Notes: generated from the sequence alone by a model not told the origin. Shown: positions 15,946 to 24,728, counted from the stretch's first letter. The stretch is DNA of 64,000 nt from Candidatus Gastranaerophilales bacterium (GCA_900552525.1 UNSK01000004.1:1-64000), one strand, 5' to 3'. Program-made: numbers and translations.

Positions 15946-16722
15946 ATGGTAAGACATTCAAAAACTAATTACAAAGATTTTTATCAGATGATTGCAGCAA
16001 TTATAGCTATAATCACCATTACTGTTAAATTCCTTGTTGAAGTCAACAAAAGGGGGTTATGGAAAGAGTGCATTATTTCTGTTGCAATCTTTGCAGGGGT
16101 TAATTATTTGAGCTACAACTTACAGGATGCAAGCATAATCAACCCAGATTGGTTTTTGATAACCCTTATTGTTTCTATCATTGCATTTTGTACCTACTGG
16201 GGAATACAGTTTAACAGAGGTGAGTTCAATCAATTTACAAAATATCAAATTCAACAAAATTCAATGTACTGGCAAGAGGCAAGTTGGTGGTGGGGGTTAG
16301 ACGGTTGGCAATTTGAGCAGGAAGTTGCAAAAGTCTTTATTACGCAAGGGTATAAAGCCCATGTTACCAAAGGCTCTGGTGATGGTGGGGTTGATATAAT
16401 CTTGAAAAATGGTGATTACACGGCAATCGTGCAATGTAAGCATTATCAAAACCCTGTACCACCTGAACCAATTAGAGCTTTGTGGGGTTGTAAAGACGAT
16501 TTTGGGGCTGATGAGGTAATTTTGGTGGCTTCTTCTGGCATAACAGAAGGTGGAGCAAGCTTTATACAAAACAAGCCTAATTTCAAGGTGCTTAACCTTA
16601 ATGATATTATAGCAATGAGCAAAATGCCTCCAGTTGAGAAGGTTGCAAGCAATTCAAAAGAAACAACAAGTATCAATCAAAAAACTACCAAAACAGGCAT
16701 GGGTAGGAGAATTGATATCTAA
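15946..16722 (+). CDS. Membrane-anchored Mrr-like nuclease with GRRIDI tail
   Basis: A 258-residue protein. Residues about 10-90 hold three hydrophobic segments (MIAAIIAIITITVKFLVEV, CIISVAIFAGVNYL, WFLITLIVSIIAFCTYWGI). The C-terminal half is an Mrr-type PD-(D/E)XK endonuclease domain: WQFEQEVAKVFITQGYKAHV, then GSGDGGVDIIL and AIVQCKHYQ with the D and Q-x-K residues. It ends TGMGRRIDI. ATG 15946 lies one base after the TPR2 stop, so translation is coupled; a start at 15907 would overlap TPR2. Membrane anchoring of a nuclease domain suggests action on incoming DNA (inference). Confidence 0.9.
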   Translation: MVRHSKTNYKDFYQMIAAIIAIITITVKFLVEVNKRGLWKECIISVAIFAGVNYLSYNLQDASIINPDWFLITLIVSIIAFCTYWGIQFNRGEFNQFTKYQIQQNSMYWQEASWWWGLDGWQFEQEVAKVFITQGYKAHVTKGSGDGGVDIILKNGDYTAIVQCKHYQNPVPPEPIRALWGCKDDFGADEVILVASSGITEGGASFIQNKPNFKVLNLNDIIAMSKMPPVEKVASNSKETTSINQKTTKTGMGRRIDI

Positions 16723-16828
16723 TTAGTTCATTTTAATTTAATGCACTTTAATAATCAATAAGGTGTATTTCGTAATTTCAGCAACAACAATGATTAAATT
16801 TTTCCTTGTAAATAAAAAGGAGAATAAA

Positions 16829-17101
16829 ATGACTAAAATTAGAAGTTATGATTTAAGAGCCGTTGATACTATTGATGATAATAAAATTATCTTGCTTGAT
16901 AAAGATAATAAGGTGTTTTTTCTGAATGCTTCGGAATTTCACAACTGCAATGCTCCTGCAAGTGATTATGTAGGCAAGCACATGCTAATCAAAGCTAAAG
17001 TAAAAGCTAAATGGGGAACTGTAACTAAAATTCATGATATACAGGAATGTAGCTTTTACAAGCCTAAAGACACACAGGAAAAGGAAAACCCTACAAGCTA
17101 G
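16829..17101 (+). CDS. Hypothetical small beta-rich protein, 90 aa
   Basis: Unrecognised. Alternating short strands (KIILLDKDNKVFFLNASEF, KHMLIKAKVKAKWGTVTKI) suggest a small beta-barrel such as an OB fold. AAAAGGAG precedes ATG 16829; the longer reading from 16763 has no such signal. It lacks the GR-x-(L/I)-D tail of the four genes upstream and is 107 bp away, so it is probably not part of that system. The stop codon lies inside the terminator stem-loop. Confidence 0.65.
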   Translation: MTKIRSYDLRAVDTIDDNKIILLDKDNKVFFLNASEFHNCNAPASDYVGKHMLIKAKVKAKWGTVTKIHDIQECSFYKPKDTQEKENPTS

Positions 17102-17109
17102 TAGGGTTT
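17086..17109. terminator. Stem-loop between convergent genes
   Basis: AAACCCTAC (17086-17094) pairs with GTAGGGTTT (17101-17109), six-base loop. The T-rich tract follows it on the minus strand, so it mainly terminates the gene at 17134-17571. It contains the stop codon of the plus-strand gene. Confidence 0.65.
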
Positions 17110-17133
17110 CAACAAACAAAAGGAACTCAATCA

Positions 17134-17571
17134 TTAATATTCTGATGGCAACATCAAAGTAAACTGTAAAGGCTTGTAATTACTTAAAACAAGATAGAAT
17201 TTACACGTGGTAATTTCGTCATCGGGGGTTGTTGGTAAATCAATGAAGGGCATATCCTGTTTGATTACAGTTATATGCTCATGATAATCATTCCCGATGT
17301 AGCCTTCATGGTAGACTTCCATGTAGCCTTTTTTGTCTTGGTTAAAACAGATTTCAACAACAAAAAACGTATCTTCAGATTCTTGAAATTCGTTAATAAC
17401 TTTTGGCATGTAGCTTATAACATTATCAATAACCCAAAAGGCATTGAGTGTATTTTGGAAATCCATGATGCCTTCTGTATATAGTAATTTGTCAAAGTAA
17501 TTCCTTTTGAATAACTGCATTGAGCCAAAATTGCGGCTGTATATCTCTTTAACTGTATTGTATGTAATCAT
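17134..17571 (-). CDS. DUF6876-like hypothetical protein, 145 aa
   Basis: Compact soluble protein. The order LLYTEGIMDFQNTLNAFWVI ... DNVISY ... VIKQDMPFIDLP ... FYLVLSNY ... LMLPSEY resembles the DUF6876 family found on mobile elements, whose function is unknown. AAGGA precedes the ATG. It is transcribed away from the resolvase region and towards the AAA+ operon. Assignment is from memory of the family and moderate. Confidence 0.6.
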   Translation of the reverse strand: MITYNTVKEIYSRNFGSMQLFKRNYFDKLLYTEGIMDFQNTLNAFWVIDNVISYMPKVINEFQESEDTFFVVEICFNQDKKGYMEVYHEGYIGNDYHEHITVIKQDMPFIDLPTTPDDEITTCKFYLVLSNYKPLQFTLMLPSEY

Positions 17572-17688
17572 TTTTAATCCTTCTTTCTTTTGTCTATGAA
17601 AAGTACACTTTTTGTGGACTAATTCTTATTGCGTAAAATCAATCTTTTTTGAGGGTGATTTTTGAGAATTTTGGTACACGAAAAACAC

Positions 17689-18282
17689 TTAACCTTTTAT
17701 AGACTCTACGTATTTGTAAAATGTACTTTTGGCAATATTGCACATGGACATAACATCTTTAACTTTAATCAATCCATTTTGGTAAAGTTCATAAGCCCTT
17801 AAAAAATCCTTTGGCAATTCAGTTTTTGGTCTTCCAAACTTAACCCCTCTTGATTTTGCCGATGCAATGCCTTCTGTCTGCCTTGTTTTGATGTTATCTC
17901 TTTCACGTTCTGCAACGTAACTAAGCAACTTTAAAACAATATCAGTAATCAAACTGCCTGTTAATCCGTTTTGGTTGTTTCGAGTGTTTAAAATCGGCAT
18001 ATCAAGGACTTGAATATCAACCCCCATATTTACAAGGCTTTCCCATTCGTTACATATTTGTTTGTAATTCCTGCCTAATCTATCTATGCTTTTTACAATC
18101 AACAGGTCGCCATTCCTTAATTGTGCTTTCATTTGTTGGTATTTTTCACGACCGACAAAGTTTTTGCCCGAAGCTTTTTCAACTATGATTTCATCAACCT
18201 TCAAGCCGTTTAGGCTGTCAATTTGTCTATCTTCTTTTTGTTCACGTGTTGAAACTCTTATGTATGCAAAGTTTTTAGCCAT
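17689..18282 (-). CDS. Serine recombinase (resolvase/invertase)
   Basis: A 197-residue small serine recombinase. The N-terminal catalytic domain has the nucleophile Ser in YIRVSTREQKEDRQ, then LLIVKSIDRLGRNYKQI and the E-helix VAERERDNIKTRQTEGI. The C-terminal 45 residues form a helix-turn-helix (VKDVMSMCNIAKSTFYKYV). It could resolve dimers of the excised element or invert DNA. Its start follows the preceding small gene by one base (TAA-T-ATG), with AAAGGGGGT as ribosome site, so the two are coupled. Confidence 0.93.
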   Translation of the reverse strand: MAKNFAYIRVSTREQKEDRQIDSLNGLKVDEIIVEKASGKNFVGREKYQQMKAQLRNGDLLIVKSIDRLGRNYKQICNEWESLVNMGVDIQVLDMPILNTRNNQNGLTGSLITDIVLKLLSYVAERERDNIKTRQTEGIASAKSRGVKFGRPKTELPKDFLRAYELYQNGLIKVKDVMSMCNIAKSTFYKYVESIKG

Positions 18283-18283
18283 A

Positions 18284-18466
18284 TTAACAAACCCCCTTTA
18301 TTGTTTTAATAAAATCGTTTGTTAGTTCGTATTCCTTGTCATAACAAGTTATTGTTTTGACCCCGCATTCACGCAACCGCTTTAAAATCCTTTGTAATTC
18401 TGTTTTTGTAAGTGTTTCATGAAATGCGTATAAATAATCAATAAGTATTTTAATTTTTCTTTCCAT
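18284..18466 (-). CDS. Small helical protein, 60 aa
   Basis: Unrecognised basic helical protein (MERKIKILIDYLYAFHETLT, then KTELQRILKRLRECGVKTI). ATG 18466 has AAAGGAAAC upstream; a longer frame up to 18637 overlaps the neighbouring gene and has no start signal. Coupled to the resolvase and possibly an accessory factor for it (inference only). Confidence 0.55.
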   Translation of the reverse strand: MERKIKILIDYLYAFHETLTKTELQRILKRLRECGVKTITCYDKEYELTNDFIKTIKGVC

Positions 18467-18512
18467 GTCTTGTTTCCTTTTTTGTAAAGGGGGAATATCC
18501 CCCCCAATTAAT

Positions 18513-19463
18513 CTATGCGACTTGTAGTTCCTCAAATTTTTGAGTTTTGTTTTGATAAATCGTTTCATATAATGCCTTAATATTATCAATCGGGATTTTA
18601 TGGCAACCGATTTGAACATAATCTTCTCTAATTTCAATAACTGTGTAACAATCTACTTTGTAACCGTGTTCAACTTTGTTGTGTTTCCAAAGTTTTAAGC
18701 CTGTTTTCACAATATCCATAGACATTCTTATGTGTTTTGATGTTTTAACTGTGTTTTCGTTTTCAATCCATACAAAACTCAAATCATTATGAGGATTTAA
18801 AGCTTTTTTGACCCTATTCTGCATTAATTTTGATTTGTGATAATCTGTAATTTTAATTGTTGAATTATCGCTATCATAAACAAATTGAATTAAATCTAAG
18901 TAACCGTAATTATCCAGTAATTCTTGCAATTCTTGTTTTGCTTTAATTTCTTCTTGTCTTGCTTTTTCTTTTAATTCTGCTTTGAGCTTTTTAACCTCTT
19001 TACTATTGCTTAATAGTTCAAATGTTGATTTGTATTGCTCAAGTATGTATTTGTCTATGCTTTGAATATTGTCATTGATGTATAGTAATTGATTGTAACT
19101 TTGAATAAATCCTTCTCGATTGGCTTTTAAAGATAATTTTGAACTTAAATATTCCTCTAGGTTCTTTATTATTCTATTAATACAAGCCTCGAGTGAAAAA
19201 TAATGATTTCCATATTCCATTGGAACTCTTAAATAAGAAAATGGGCATGAACTGATTAAATTACCTATGTGCCTCCCTGTAGTAGAACTCATGGAATTTT
19301 CACTAACAAGCAAAATATTATTGCCAAATTTGCTTTGAACTACTGCCCCGATTACCGTGTAGTAGCTGTAAAATAGGTTTTGATTGTAGCTAACATTGTT
19401 AAATGTTTTACATGAATTAAAATCACTATAAAAAAATTCATGTGCAATGTCGATGTTTTTCAT
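18513..19463 (-). CDS. Hypothetical coiled-coil protein, 316 aa
   Basis: No family recognised. N-terminal third is aromatic (FFYSDFNSCKTFNNVSYNQN). Residues about 120-185 form a charged coiled coil (KKLKAELKEKARQEEIKAKQ). The C-terminal half alternates strands and helices. AAAGGAAC precedes the ATG. First gene of a minus-strand operon with the 60-residue protein and the resolvase; its promoter region faces the regulator at 19612. Confidence 0.65.
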   Translation of the reverse strand: MKNIDIAHEFFYSDFNSCKTFNNVSYNQNLFYSYYTVIGAVVQSKFGNNILLVSENSMSSTTGRHIGNLISSCPFSYLRVPMEYGNHYFSLEACINRIIKNLEEYLSSKLSLKANREGFIQSYNQLLYINDNIQSIDKYILEQYKSTFELLSNSKEVKKLKAELKEKARQEEIKAKQELQELLDNYGYLDLIQFVYDSDNSTIKITDYHKSKLMQNRVKKALNPHNDLSFVWIENENTVKTSKHIRMSMDIVKTGLKLWKHNKVEHGYKVDCYTVIEIREDYVQIGCHKIPIDNIKALYETIYQNKTQKFEELQVA

Positions 19464-19483
19464 AAGCTTTGTTCCTTTTGTTT

Positions 19484-19594
19484 ATATATCACTCTTTCAT
19501 GATGTATCACCATTCCATGAATTGCAAGTTGTCAAGGCGAGTATCGACACAAATATTTACAAAAGCGTGATATATTACAAAATGGTGTTATAAT
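19484..19594. promoter_or_regulatory. Divergent control region with inverted half-sites
   Basis: ATATATCAC at 19484-19492 is repeated inverted as GTGATATAT at 19567-19575. TATAAT at 19589-19594 is the likely -10 of the regulator gene at 19612; no good -35 is seen. The half-sites are probable operators for that regulator. Confidence 0.5.
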
Positions 19595-19611
19595 AAAAAT
19601 GAGGTGATAAC

Positions 19612-19887
19612 ATGACAGACATATACAACGCAACGGAAGAACAAAAAGAACAAGCTAGAAAGCTTATAAAAGACTTTTTGCAAGAACAGAATACATCTAT
19701 ATACAAACTTGCAAAAATGTTAAATGAGGCTTATGGTCGTTCGGCTTCTGTTTCAAATTTATTAAACAAGTTAGCAAGGTCATCTTTTAAACTAACCGAA
19801 CTTATGGATATTGCCGACTTGTTTGGATATGAAATAAAATTTATCAAAAAAGAGCCGATAGAAGGGTCAAAAGATAAGCAACAGTAA
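19612..19887 (+). CDS. Helix-turn-helix regulator (DUF6471/XRE-like), 91 aa
   Basis: Small DNA-binding protein: FLQEQNTSIYKLAKMLNEAY, then GRSASVSNLLNKLARSSFKL, resembling the DUF6471 group of element-borne regulators. GAGGTGAT lies 6 bases before the ATG. Divergent from the 18284-19463 operon, with inverted repeats between them, so it probably controls both promoters. Confidence 0.7.
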   Translation: MTDIYNATEEQKEQARKLIKDFLQEQNTSIYKLAKMLNEAYGRSASVSNLLNKLARSSFKLTELMDIADLFGYEIKFIKKEPIEGSKDKQQ

Positions 19888-19968
19888 ATTAATTTAGCAC
19901 CCATACATCGGTTGTTATAATCGAGAAATATTATGCACCAAGATGTTGATTTGGCTGCATAAAAAATT

Positions 19969-19993
19969 AGTTGGCTACAATATGTAGTCAACT
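19969..19993 (-). terminator. Stem-loop, T run on minus strand
   Basis: AGTTGGCTACA (19969-19979) with TGTAGTCAACT (19983-19993), one wobble pair, flanked by A runs. It could stop transcription in either direction. Confidence 0.5.
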
Positions 19994-20016
19994 TAAAAAA
20001 CACCCCTAAAAAGTTC

Positions 20017-20052
20017 ATACCAGGCACAGAATAAATCTGTCCTGGTATCTTT
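20017..20052 (+). terminator. Intrinsic terminator after the regulator
   Basis: ATACCAGGCACAGA (20017-20030) pairs with TCTGTCCTGGTAT (20036-20048) with a single bulged base; a short T-rich tail follows. Confidence 0.6.
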
Positions 20053-20105
20053 CTATTTGTAGTATAATATATTTGTTGTTAAATTTCAAGTGCTATAAAG
20101 GTAAA

Positions 20106-21065
20106 ATGATACAATATTTATTAAAAAATTTACATCTTAAAGATTCTAGAATCGCAAATATTGAGGCTTTTGCAGAAAAAGCTCGTCTTGAACCTTATGT
20201 AAAAATTCTTGATAAAACTCCAGATATTATTGAACATCTTAAAAAGATTTATCCAAACAGGATTAAAGATAATTGGGATTGTATAGTTGAATTATACAGA
20301 TACAACATTAAGCTATCCAAAGCAATTTACCCTTATCTTGCAATATTAGAAAATATTATAAAGGGGAAATTATCAGAATATTTAAAGTTAAAGCATGGTG
20401 AAGATTTTTGGTTTGACAATAAACTATTTTTTAACTTATTAGGGTTTGATGATTTTGATATAGGTATTGTAAATAAATACTTTAACCATAAGATTAATAA
20501 AGTTGTACGTGAAGAAATAATTTCGTTATATCAAAGTTACGACAGCCAGATATCTAAAAAGGCTATTCGTAATAAATTGGAAAAGATTAAGAAAGCGATT
20601 TCTATACTATCAGATTCAAGTGAATATAGATTTAAAAATACAAATTGCAGTTTTGTTGGTTTTGTTGAATCTAAACCCACACTTAACTACTGGATAACTT
20701 TACTTGAAATAACAGGGTTATACCAAAATAAGGATAATCTTGATGAACTGGAACTAAAAGCAATATTTCCAAATATTAAAATTGAAGATGTGAGAACGCT
20801 CAAAACTATAGCACAAAAGTTAGATGATATAAGATTATTGAGGAACGCTATATCACATTACAATCGGATTATATGTACTAATATCACTAAAGATAAGGAT
20901 TTATGGGATATTTATACAAACATCAATGAATTATTTATACTACTAGGCTGTAATGATGTAAATTATGTCATAGGCGATATCGCTTGTTGCAATAACGGTA
21001 ATTTTGAAACTTTATATCATAAGTTTGATTTCTTGCATGAATTATACAAAGATAAAAGAGGTTAA
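20106..21065 (+). CDS. Abi-like (HEPN) abortive-infection protein
   Basis: A 319-residue protein of the Abi_2/AbiD-F type. The conserved N-terminal region YRYNIKLSKAIYPYLAILEN is followed, near residues 255-270, by RLLRNAISHYNRI, the R-N-x4-H motif of HEPN ribonucleases. Family members kill or arrest phage-infected cells. ATG 20106 is used (AAAGG upstream); a TTG at 20073 would extend it by 11 residues. A TATAAT at 20063-20068 gives a short leader. It converges with the methyltransferase gene and overlaps it by 4 bp. Confidence 0.8.
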   Translation: MIQYLLKNLHLKDSRIANIEAFAEKARLEPYVKILDKTPDIIEHLKKIYPNRIKDNWDCIVELYRYNIKLSKAIYPYLAILENIIKGKLSEYLKLKHGEDFWFDNKLFFNLLGFDDFDIGIVNKYFNHKINKVVREEIISLYQSYDSQISKKAIRNKLEKIKKAISILSDSSEYRFKNTNCSFVGFVESKPTLNYWITLLEITGLYQNKDNLDELELKAIFPNIKIEDVRTLKTIAQKLDDIRLLRNAISHYNRIICTNITKDKDLWDIYTNINELFILLGCNDVNYVIGDIACCNNGNFETLYHKFDFLHELYKDKRG

Positions 21066-21634
21066 TTTATCCATTTAACAATGGTATTCCCTTTATAGCC
21101 CTTTTCCCACACATACCATGCGTATGCAATGGCTTTTGTTGTGTACTTTTCAAAATTACCAAATTTTGCACAATTAATACGTGAACTTGAAACATAGATA
21201 GTTTTAGGCGGCTGTTTATCAAAAAGTTTTCTTCTTGCTTTTGATTCAAGGAAAAGGACTTTTAAGAACATACAAACCTTGCGACCTTCATCAACCCTTG
21301 CTAGGGCATTTTCAACAAATTCTTGAGCATGTGTATACGGTGGATTTGTTATAATATCGCCGTAGTGATAAGGATTTGTGTTGATTAAAAAATCTTCTTG
21401 TGTTCCATAACCACGATTAACTAAATCGGTTGCTTTGCCTAACTTTCCTGCTTCATCAAAAACACGAGCTAAATGCCCTTCACCACAAGCACATTCCCAG
21501 ATATTATTTAATTCTGGCTCGACCTCTAATAATAAATGTCCTGCAATCGGTTCAGTTGCGTAATAGTCGTTTTCTTCTCTAATGCCTTTGCCGTGATTAG
21601 TTGCCCCCAAGTTGATAAATGTTGATTCTTTCAT
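21062..21634 (-). CDS. Phage-type adenine DNA methyltransferase
   Basis: A 190-residue SAM-dependent methyltransferase: IWECACGEGHLARVFDEAGK is the SAM-binding loop and DIITNPPYTHA the catalytic NPPY of N6-adenine methylases. The short length and lack of a target-recognition domain match phage and element orphan methylases, which protect DNA from host restriction. GGAGG precedes the ATG. It is not next to a classical restriction subunit; the HNH gene is divergent from it. Confidence 0.88.
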   Translation of the reverse strand: MKESTFINLGATNHGKGIREENDYYATEPIAGHLLLEVEPELNNIWECACGEGHLARVFDEAGKLGKATDLVNRGYGTQEDFLINTNPYHYGDIITNPPYTHAQEFVENALARVDEGRKVCMFLKVLFLESKARRKLFDKQPPKTIYVSSSRINCAKFGNFEKYTTKAIAYAWYVWEKGYKGNTIVKWIN

Positions 21635-21707
21635 GTATGCCTCCAGTTTGGATTTTCATAAGAGAATTTATAAAAATGACGCAAGAATAGATAGCAAGTT
21701 TTTATGT

Positions 21708-21713
21708 TAAAAT
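21708..21713 (+). promoter_or_regulatory. Extended -10 of HNH gene, leaderless type
   Basis: TGT-TAAAAT, then six bases, then the ATG at 21720; no ribosome site. No good -35. Confidence 0.45.
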
Positions 21714-21719
21714 GGTTCT

Positions 21720-22997
21720 ATGGCTAAAACAAATCAATCTAAAAGACAACCATTAAGTAAAAAAATTCGTTTTGAAGTATTTAAAAGGGATAAATTTACA
21801 TGTGCTTATTGTGGAAGAAAAGCCCCAGATGTAATATTAGAGGTTGACCATATAATACCCGTTGCTAAAGGTGGTGATAATAATATTACAAATCTTATTA
21901 CAAGCTGTATTGATTGCAATCGAGGAAAACGCGATATTCCTTTACAAGTCAATGAAACATTAGAAAAACAACGTTTGCAAATGGAATTGTTGCAAGATAA
22001 AAGAGAACAACTTGAAATGTTATTTGAGTGGAAAAAATCTCTTGATGAACTTGATGAATATGAATCAGATTTATTTATAAACTACATAGAAGACAAGATA
22101 GAACCTTACACATTAACAAAACAATTTAGAACTAAAATTTTGCAATTATTCAAGAAGTATAAACATGAAGAAATATTTGATGCTATAACAATTTCTGCAA
22201 ATAAGTATTTGAAATATGATTGTGATAATAAGCTCATTCAAGAAAGTGCAAACGAATTTTTGAATAAGATTGGAGGGATATTAGTTAATAAGAATTTACC
22301 TCCAATAAAACAAAAATTAGCTTATATTAAAGGGATTTGTAGAAATAGATTTCATTATTTCAATGAACAACAGGGTTCAATAATTCTTAATAAATATGTT
22401 GAAGCATTGAAACAACAAGGATGGTCAGAAACTAGGATATTAGATGATATAGAGCAAGAAGTAACTAGAATTTCTAAGGAATCAAAAAACTGGACAGAAT
22501 GGCGAGATATACTTGAAAGTTGGATATCTCAAATACATGCTTGGAATAAAGATGAAATTAAAGATGAGCCAAGCAATGAAGAATTACAAGCTATGGTAAA
22601 GAATTCTTTTGATGAATTGTGTTTTTACTTTGAATTTATTATATATGTTGCTCGTATATATGGAGAAAATGATAAGAATAGGATTCTTAAAACGGCTATT
22701 GAATCTATCATTAGGTACAATGAATTACAATATGAAAAACTATGCAAAAATGAGAATTTGCAAGCATTAAAACCAAATTATTATGTATTTAAAGAAATCG
22801 GACTTTTGAATTTTATTCAAAATATAGATACTAAGTTAAAATATGTCTTTAGCAATGTGGTTGATATATATACTGAAAAAGTTTTTAATGAAGAATTATA
22901 TTATCCAAATAGAAACTTTAATGGTATTGAGAGTTTTGTTATCTTTCAACAAGGATTAGAAGAAAAGTTATGTGATATGTTTAATGATATGCAATAA
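21720..22997 (+). CDS. HNH endonuclease-domain protein, 425 aa
   Basis: Residues about 15-75 form an HNH nuclease: FEVFKRDKFTCAYCGRKAPD, then LEVDHIIPVAKGGDNNITNL and TSCIDCNRGK, with two CxxC zinc pairs and the DH of the active site. The remaining 350 residues are helical, Lys/Glu-rich and unassigned, probably target recognition or regulation. Such large HNH proteins occur in mobile elements and defence islands. The start codon follows the -10 box by six bases, so the mRNA may be leaderless. Confidence 0.88.
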   Translation: MAKTNQSKRQPLSKKIRFEVFKRDKFTCAYCGRKAPDVILEVDHIIPVAKGGDNNITNLITSCIDCNRGKRDIPLQVNETLEKQRLQMELLQDKREQLEMLFEWKKSLDELDEYESDLFINYIEDKIEPYTLTKQFRTKILQLFKKYKHEEIFDAITISANKYLKYDCDNKLIQESANEFLNKIGGILVNKNLPPIKQKLAYIKGICRNRFHYFNEQQGSIILNKYVEALKQQGWSETRILDDIEQEVTRISKESKNWTEWRDILESWISQIHAWNKDEIKDEPSNEELQAMVKNSFDELCFYFEFIIYVARIYGENDKNRILKTAIESIIRYNELQYEKLCKNENLQALKPNYYVFKEIGLLNFIQNIDTKLKYVFSNVVDIYTEKVFNEELYYPNRNFNGIESFVIFQQGLEEKLCDMFNDMQ

Positions 22998-23146
22998 AAC
23001 TACATATCCTATCCAAAGAATTAACAGATTTATTAAATACTTTTGATAATAAAAAATACGCAAGAATTGATTATGACCGTTCATTTTATTCAGTTCCTAT
23101 TTTGAGTTACCATATTCTGCCCGATAAAATTACTACTTCTGCATAG
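22988..23146 (+). pseudogene. Start-less coding remnant, about 50 codons
   Basis: An open frame ends at TAG 23144-23146 and reads like protein (KELTDLLNTFDNKKYARIDY, then RSFYSVPILSYHILPDK), but has no start codon and overlaps the HNH stop in another frame. Probably the tail of a decayed gene. Weak evidence. Confidence 0.3.
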
Positions 23147-23176
23147 AGAATATTAAACTTGCTTATCTGAATAGAT

Positions 23177-24649
23177 TTAAGAATAATAAGGTACTTCCAT
23201 TGATGGGATAATCTCATCTTGAAGATTTTGTTTTTTTTGTTTTTCATTATATGTAATGGCAAAAATTAAATACATTATTGCAGTTCTTGTATATCTAAAA
23301 ACTTCTAGTGTTGCTGTTTCTAATTGTTCTTTAGATAACACAAAAGCATAATCATGACTTCCAAGCCATATTGAATTTTTGTAATCAGCAATTCTTACCC
23401 AATTATGTTCAAGATTATTTCTTAATTTTCTCAAGATATTTGCATCTGGGTTTGGGATTTGCCAATTTTTAATATTTGAAATATCTGTTAAATCACATGA
23501 CAACCAAAACAATCCATCTATAAAAGGATTATGAATGTTTTGGAAATGCGTTTGTATCCATGTTGGTTTAAATTCAGTTTTACTTTTACTTTCTATCTCA
23601 AAATATTTTTTCAGAAGTAAAATGATGCTATCTAAAATTCCAAAACACAATTTATATGCCGTTTTTACCATTTCTATATTAGTAGAAAAATCATTGTAAT
23701 CTAAACAGCTTGTCAAAAATAAACCTTCTTCAAGCCATTCTGGATACTGCTTAAATAATCCACAATAAGCTATATATCTTGCTTTACAAAATCTATTTTT
23801 TATATCTGAAAAGGCTACACTTAAAAATGGTCCTTCGCCAATTTTTACGATATAGTTAGGAAATTCTAAGGTATCTTGAGCAGATATTAATTCTTTTGTT
23901 ATATCATTTAATGGGTTAAGAAATAAATTATTTTCTGCACTCCAAGTTCTATAAAGTTTTTCTTCTTTGGTCTTATATTTAATTTGTTTAGCCATTTCTT
24001 CAAAGGATATTACTGTTTCTTCAATATTTTTACCCCAATTTAATAAAGCATTTACCCAAACAGAATTAGAGATTTCAGATTTTATACCTTCATGAAAAAT
24101 ATTATTTTTATTCTCTGTTAACGATTTAACCAATTTATATGCTTCATAAGCATAATAACCAGCTTCTTTCTTATCATTCAAATAATCTTTTAGTTCCATA
24201 AGAGTTTTAGCTTTGTTAAAAGGTGCAACAAATATAGAATCAGAGTAAATCACATTATCATAATTAAATGTCCAGAAGTAATTAGCTTCAATATCTCGAC
24301 AAAAACCATGATAGAGGTTCGCAAGATTTGTTTGTATTTCAAAACACATATTATTATTGCCATTTTGTATATATTCATTGAAAGCTCTTCTTATATAATT
24401 CAAAGATTGAACCGCATTTGTAGGGAATTTTTCATTTCTCCAAAGCTTTACATCTTCATTATAAATAGCTGCTCTCGTAGAATATAAGTTTGAAATACAA
24501 TACCATACTTGAGTTAATAGAGGATTTCTATCTAATCTAGACTCTAATTCTTTGAGCTTTTCAATTAACACATCAATTCCCTCAATATTTTTAGTGGAAA
24601 TTGCATAGTCACATTCTCTAGGGAAATTTTTAAGAAAATCTGTATCCAT
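23177..24649 (-). CDS. LA2681-like HEPN protein
   Basis: A 490-residue protein matching my memory of the LA2681 HEPN family, predicted RNases of defence islands. The N-terminal half is helical, TPR-like. The middle has NLFLNPLNDI, and the C-terminus has the HEPN motif in RKLRNNLEHNW (R-N-x3-H). It is divergent from the cyclase-like gene, with a perfect palindrome between them (24661-24681). TACAAT lies about seven bases before the ATG, again suggesting a near-leaderless mRNA. Confidence 0.75.
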   Translation of the reverse strand: MDTDFLKNFPRECDYAISTKNIEGIDVLIEKLKELESRLDRNPLLTQVWYCISNLYSTRAAIYNEDVKLWRNEKFPTNAVQSLNYIRRAFNEYIQNGNNNMCFEIQTNLANLYHGFCRDIEANYFWTFNYDNVIYSDSIFVAPFNKAKTLMELKDYLNDKKEAGYYAYEAYKLVKSLTENKNNIFHEGIKSEISNSVWVNALLNWGKNIEETVISFEEMAKQIKYKTKEEKLYRTWSAENNLFLNPLNDITKELISAQDTLEFPNYIVKIGEGPFLSVAFSDIKNRFCKARYIAYCGLFKQYPEWLEEGLFLTSCLDYNDFSTNIEMVKTAYKLCFGILDSIILLLKKYFEIESKSKTEFKPTWIQTHFQNIHNPFIDGLFWLSCDLTDISNIKNWQIPNPDANILRKLRNNLEHNWVRIADYKNSIWLGSHDYAFVLSKEQLETATLEVFRYTRTAIMYLIFAITYNEKQKKQNLQDEIIPSMEVPYYS

Positions 24650-24660
24650 AGCCTTTATTG

Positions 24661-24700
24661 TATCATAAGATTATTATGATATTCTTCATGTTAATATAAT
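24661..24700. promoter_or_regulatory. Palindrome and -10 box between HEPN and cyclase-like genes
   Basis: TATCATAA (24661-24668), five bases, and its complement TTATGATA (24674-24681). The same two 8-mers recur at 25546-25553 and 25574-25581 beyond the cyclase-like gene. TATAAT at 24695-24700 is the likely -10 for the plus-strand gene. Confidence 0.5.
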
Positions 24701-24728
24701 AAGAAACAGGATACTTAATGGGTGGTAA

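Noticed and set aside
18467-18637. Upstream extension of the 60-residue gene
   Set aside because: Overlaps the preceding gene on the same strand and lacks a ribosome site.
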